Origin: Promethearchaeota archaeon
GTDB taxonomy: Archaea > Asgardarchaeota > Lokiarchaeia > Sigynarchaeales > SOKP01
NCBI GenBank assembly: GCA_030620005.1
Contig: JAUXAJ010000113.1
Coordinates: 1 to 14,253, forward strand
Direction: 5' to 3'
DNA length: 14,253 nucleotides
Below are positions 13,878-14,253 of this stretch, in pieces (within the stretch, counting starts at the first letter, position 1; each line of letters opens with the position of its first letter). Below the pieces are notes generated by a model that was given only the letters and a program-made list of their open reading frames with translations, was not told where the DNA came from and ran no database searches. Both the position numbers and the translations under genes were made by a program.

Positions 13878-13909
13878 ACAGGATTTACGACCTGTCTTCC
13901 GTTTTTTTT
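13878..13909 (+). terminator. hairpin plus T8 terminator-like element
   Basis: ACAGG (13878-13882) pairs with CCTGT (13891-13895) across an 8-nt loop, and a T8 run follows at 13902-13909. It likely ends the transcript of the small-ORF locus. Confidence 0.5.
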
Positions 13910-13975
13910 ATAGATACTTTCAAGTTGAGAAATAAAATAAAAAAGAATAAAAGTCAAAACAAAATTTTTTTCGTA

Positions 13976-14253
13976 TTATTCTCCCCAAAAATTATATTTT
14001 CCTCTCGACAATATGAAATTCGGGTCGAGAGCCTTTTTTATTGATTTCATTAAATTGTAGTATTCAGGAGTAAATGCTCCGATATCAACCATCAGACGAG
14101 ACATGAAGTCCTCCATCATGTACCATTCAACACCGTACTTGGTGACCCTCTCTAGAAGTGATTTCCACAATTTAAGATTCAATTCCTCAAATTCCTCGTG
14201 AGCTTCTCCACCATAATATTTAGGAAAACTTGTAAATCCGCAAGTTAATTCCA
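13976..14253 (-). CDS. second FAD-linked oxidase, C-terminal part (runs off window)
   Basis: The minus-strand frame is open from the window edge to TAA at 13976-13978, about 91 residues. It reads ELTCGFTSFPKYYGG, LNLKLWKSLLERVTKYGVEWYMM, SRLMVDIGAFTPEYYNLMKS and DPNFILSRGKYNFWGE as successive blocks. It aligns throughout with the C-terminus of the oxidase at 2423-3925, which has ELTAGFSSF, LKLWKSILERLMKHG, SRLMVDIGAYSSEYYNLMKS and ILSRGKFNF. The two are clear paralogues in the same orientation about 10 kb apart. An ATG at 14182 exists, but coding clearly begins beyond the window. Confidence 0.9.
   Translation of the reverse strand, partial: ELTCGFTSFPKYYGGEAHEEFEELNLKLWKSLLERVTKYGVEWYMMEDFMSRLMVDIGAFTPEYYNLMKSIKKALDPNFILSRGKYNFWGE

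Overview
The window is AT-rich archaeal DNA, most likely from an Asgard archaeon of the Lokiarchaeota type. This is inferred, not proven. The reasons are archaeal BRE/TATA promoters, GGTGA-type ribosome binding sites, an EFR1-type flavodoxin/ferredoxin protein, FAD-linked oxidase paralogues, a CCG-domain Fe-S oxidoreductase, and a 7TM protein ending in a four-CxxC zinc domain of a kind I associate with Lokiarchaeal proteins. No rRNA, tRNA or CRISPR array was seen.

Layout. (1) Positions 1-3925, minus strand: a redox cluster. In transcription order it holds an FAD-linked oxidase, an EFR1-type flavodoxin/2x[4Fe-4S] protein, a four-helix membrane protein, a flavodoxin-like protein and the 5' part of an MDR quinone/alcohol oxidoreductase. 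(2) 4067-4909: a plus-strand remnant of a DUF998-like gene, then a 7TM protein on the minus strand. (3) 5184-8429, plus strand: a C45-type Cys-nucleophile hydrolase with a TPR tail, translationally overlapped by a DUF998-like membrane protein, then a separately promoted SAM methyltransferase. (4) 8507-9771, minus strand: a two-CCG Fe-S oxidoreductase (HdrD/GlcF type) broken by an in-frame amber codon and an N-terminal frameshift or 29-nt insertion. (5) 9983-11455, minus strand: an adenine-specific DNA methyltransferase with no visible nuclease partner. (6) 11546-12929: a unit bounded by perfect 23-bp inverted repeats that carries only a 7TM/zinc-domain gene. (7) 12930-13909: a patch of gene debris and tiny genes. 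It holds a truncated copy of a small helical protein, the C-terminal fragment of a HerA/DUF87-type ATPase, a promoter with a 25-aa ORF, an intact-looking 51-aa version of the small protein, another tiny ORF, and overlapping hairpins with a terminator-like end. (8) 13976-14253, minus strand: the C-terminus of a second FAD-linked oxidase, close in sequence to the first.

How the genes may work together: the FAD oxidases, CCG protein, EFR1 protein, flavodoxin and MDR enzyme look like parts of flavin/Fe-S electron transfer, perhaps oxidation of a hydroxy-acid or other small organic substrate with electrons passed to a ferredoxin or flavodoxin pool. The right-hand part is accessory, with signs of transposition, duplication and decay.

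The most unusual signals are: several genes whose GGTG-type ribosome binding site points to an AUU, AUC or AUA start; the damaged CCG oxidoreductase; the inverted-repeat unit without a transposase; and the small-ORF locus at 13462-13909.
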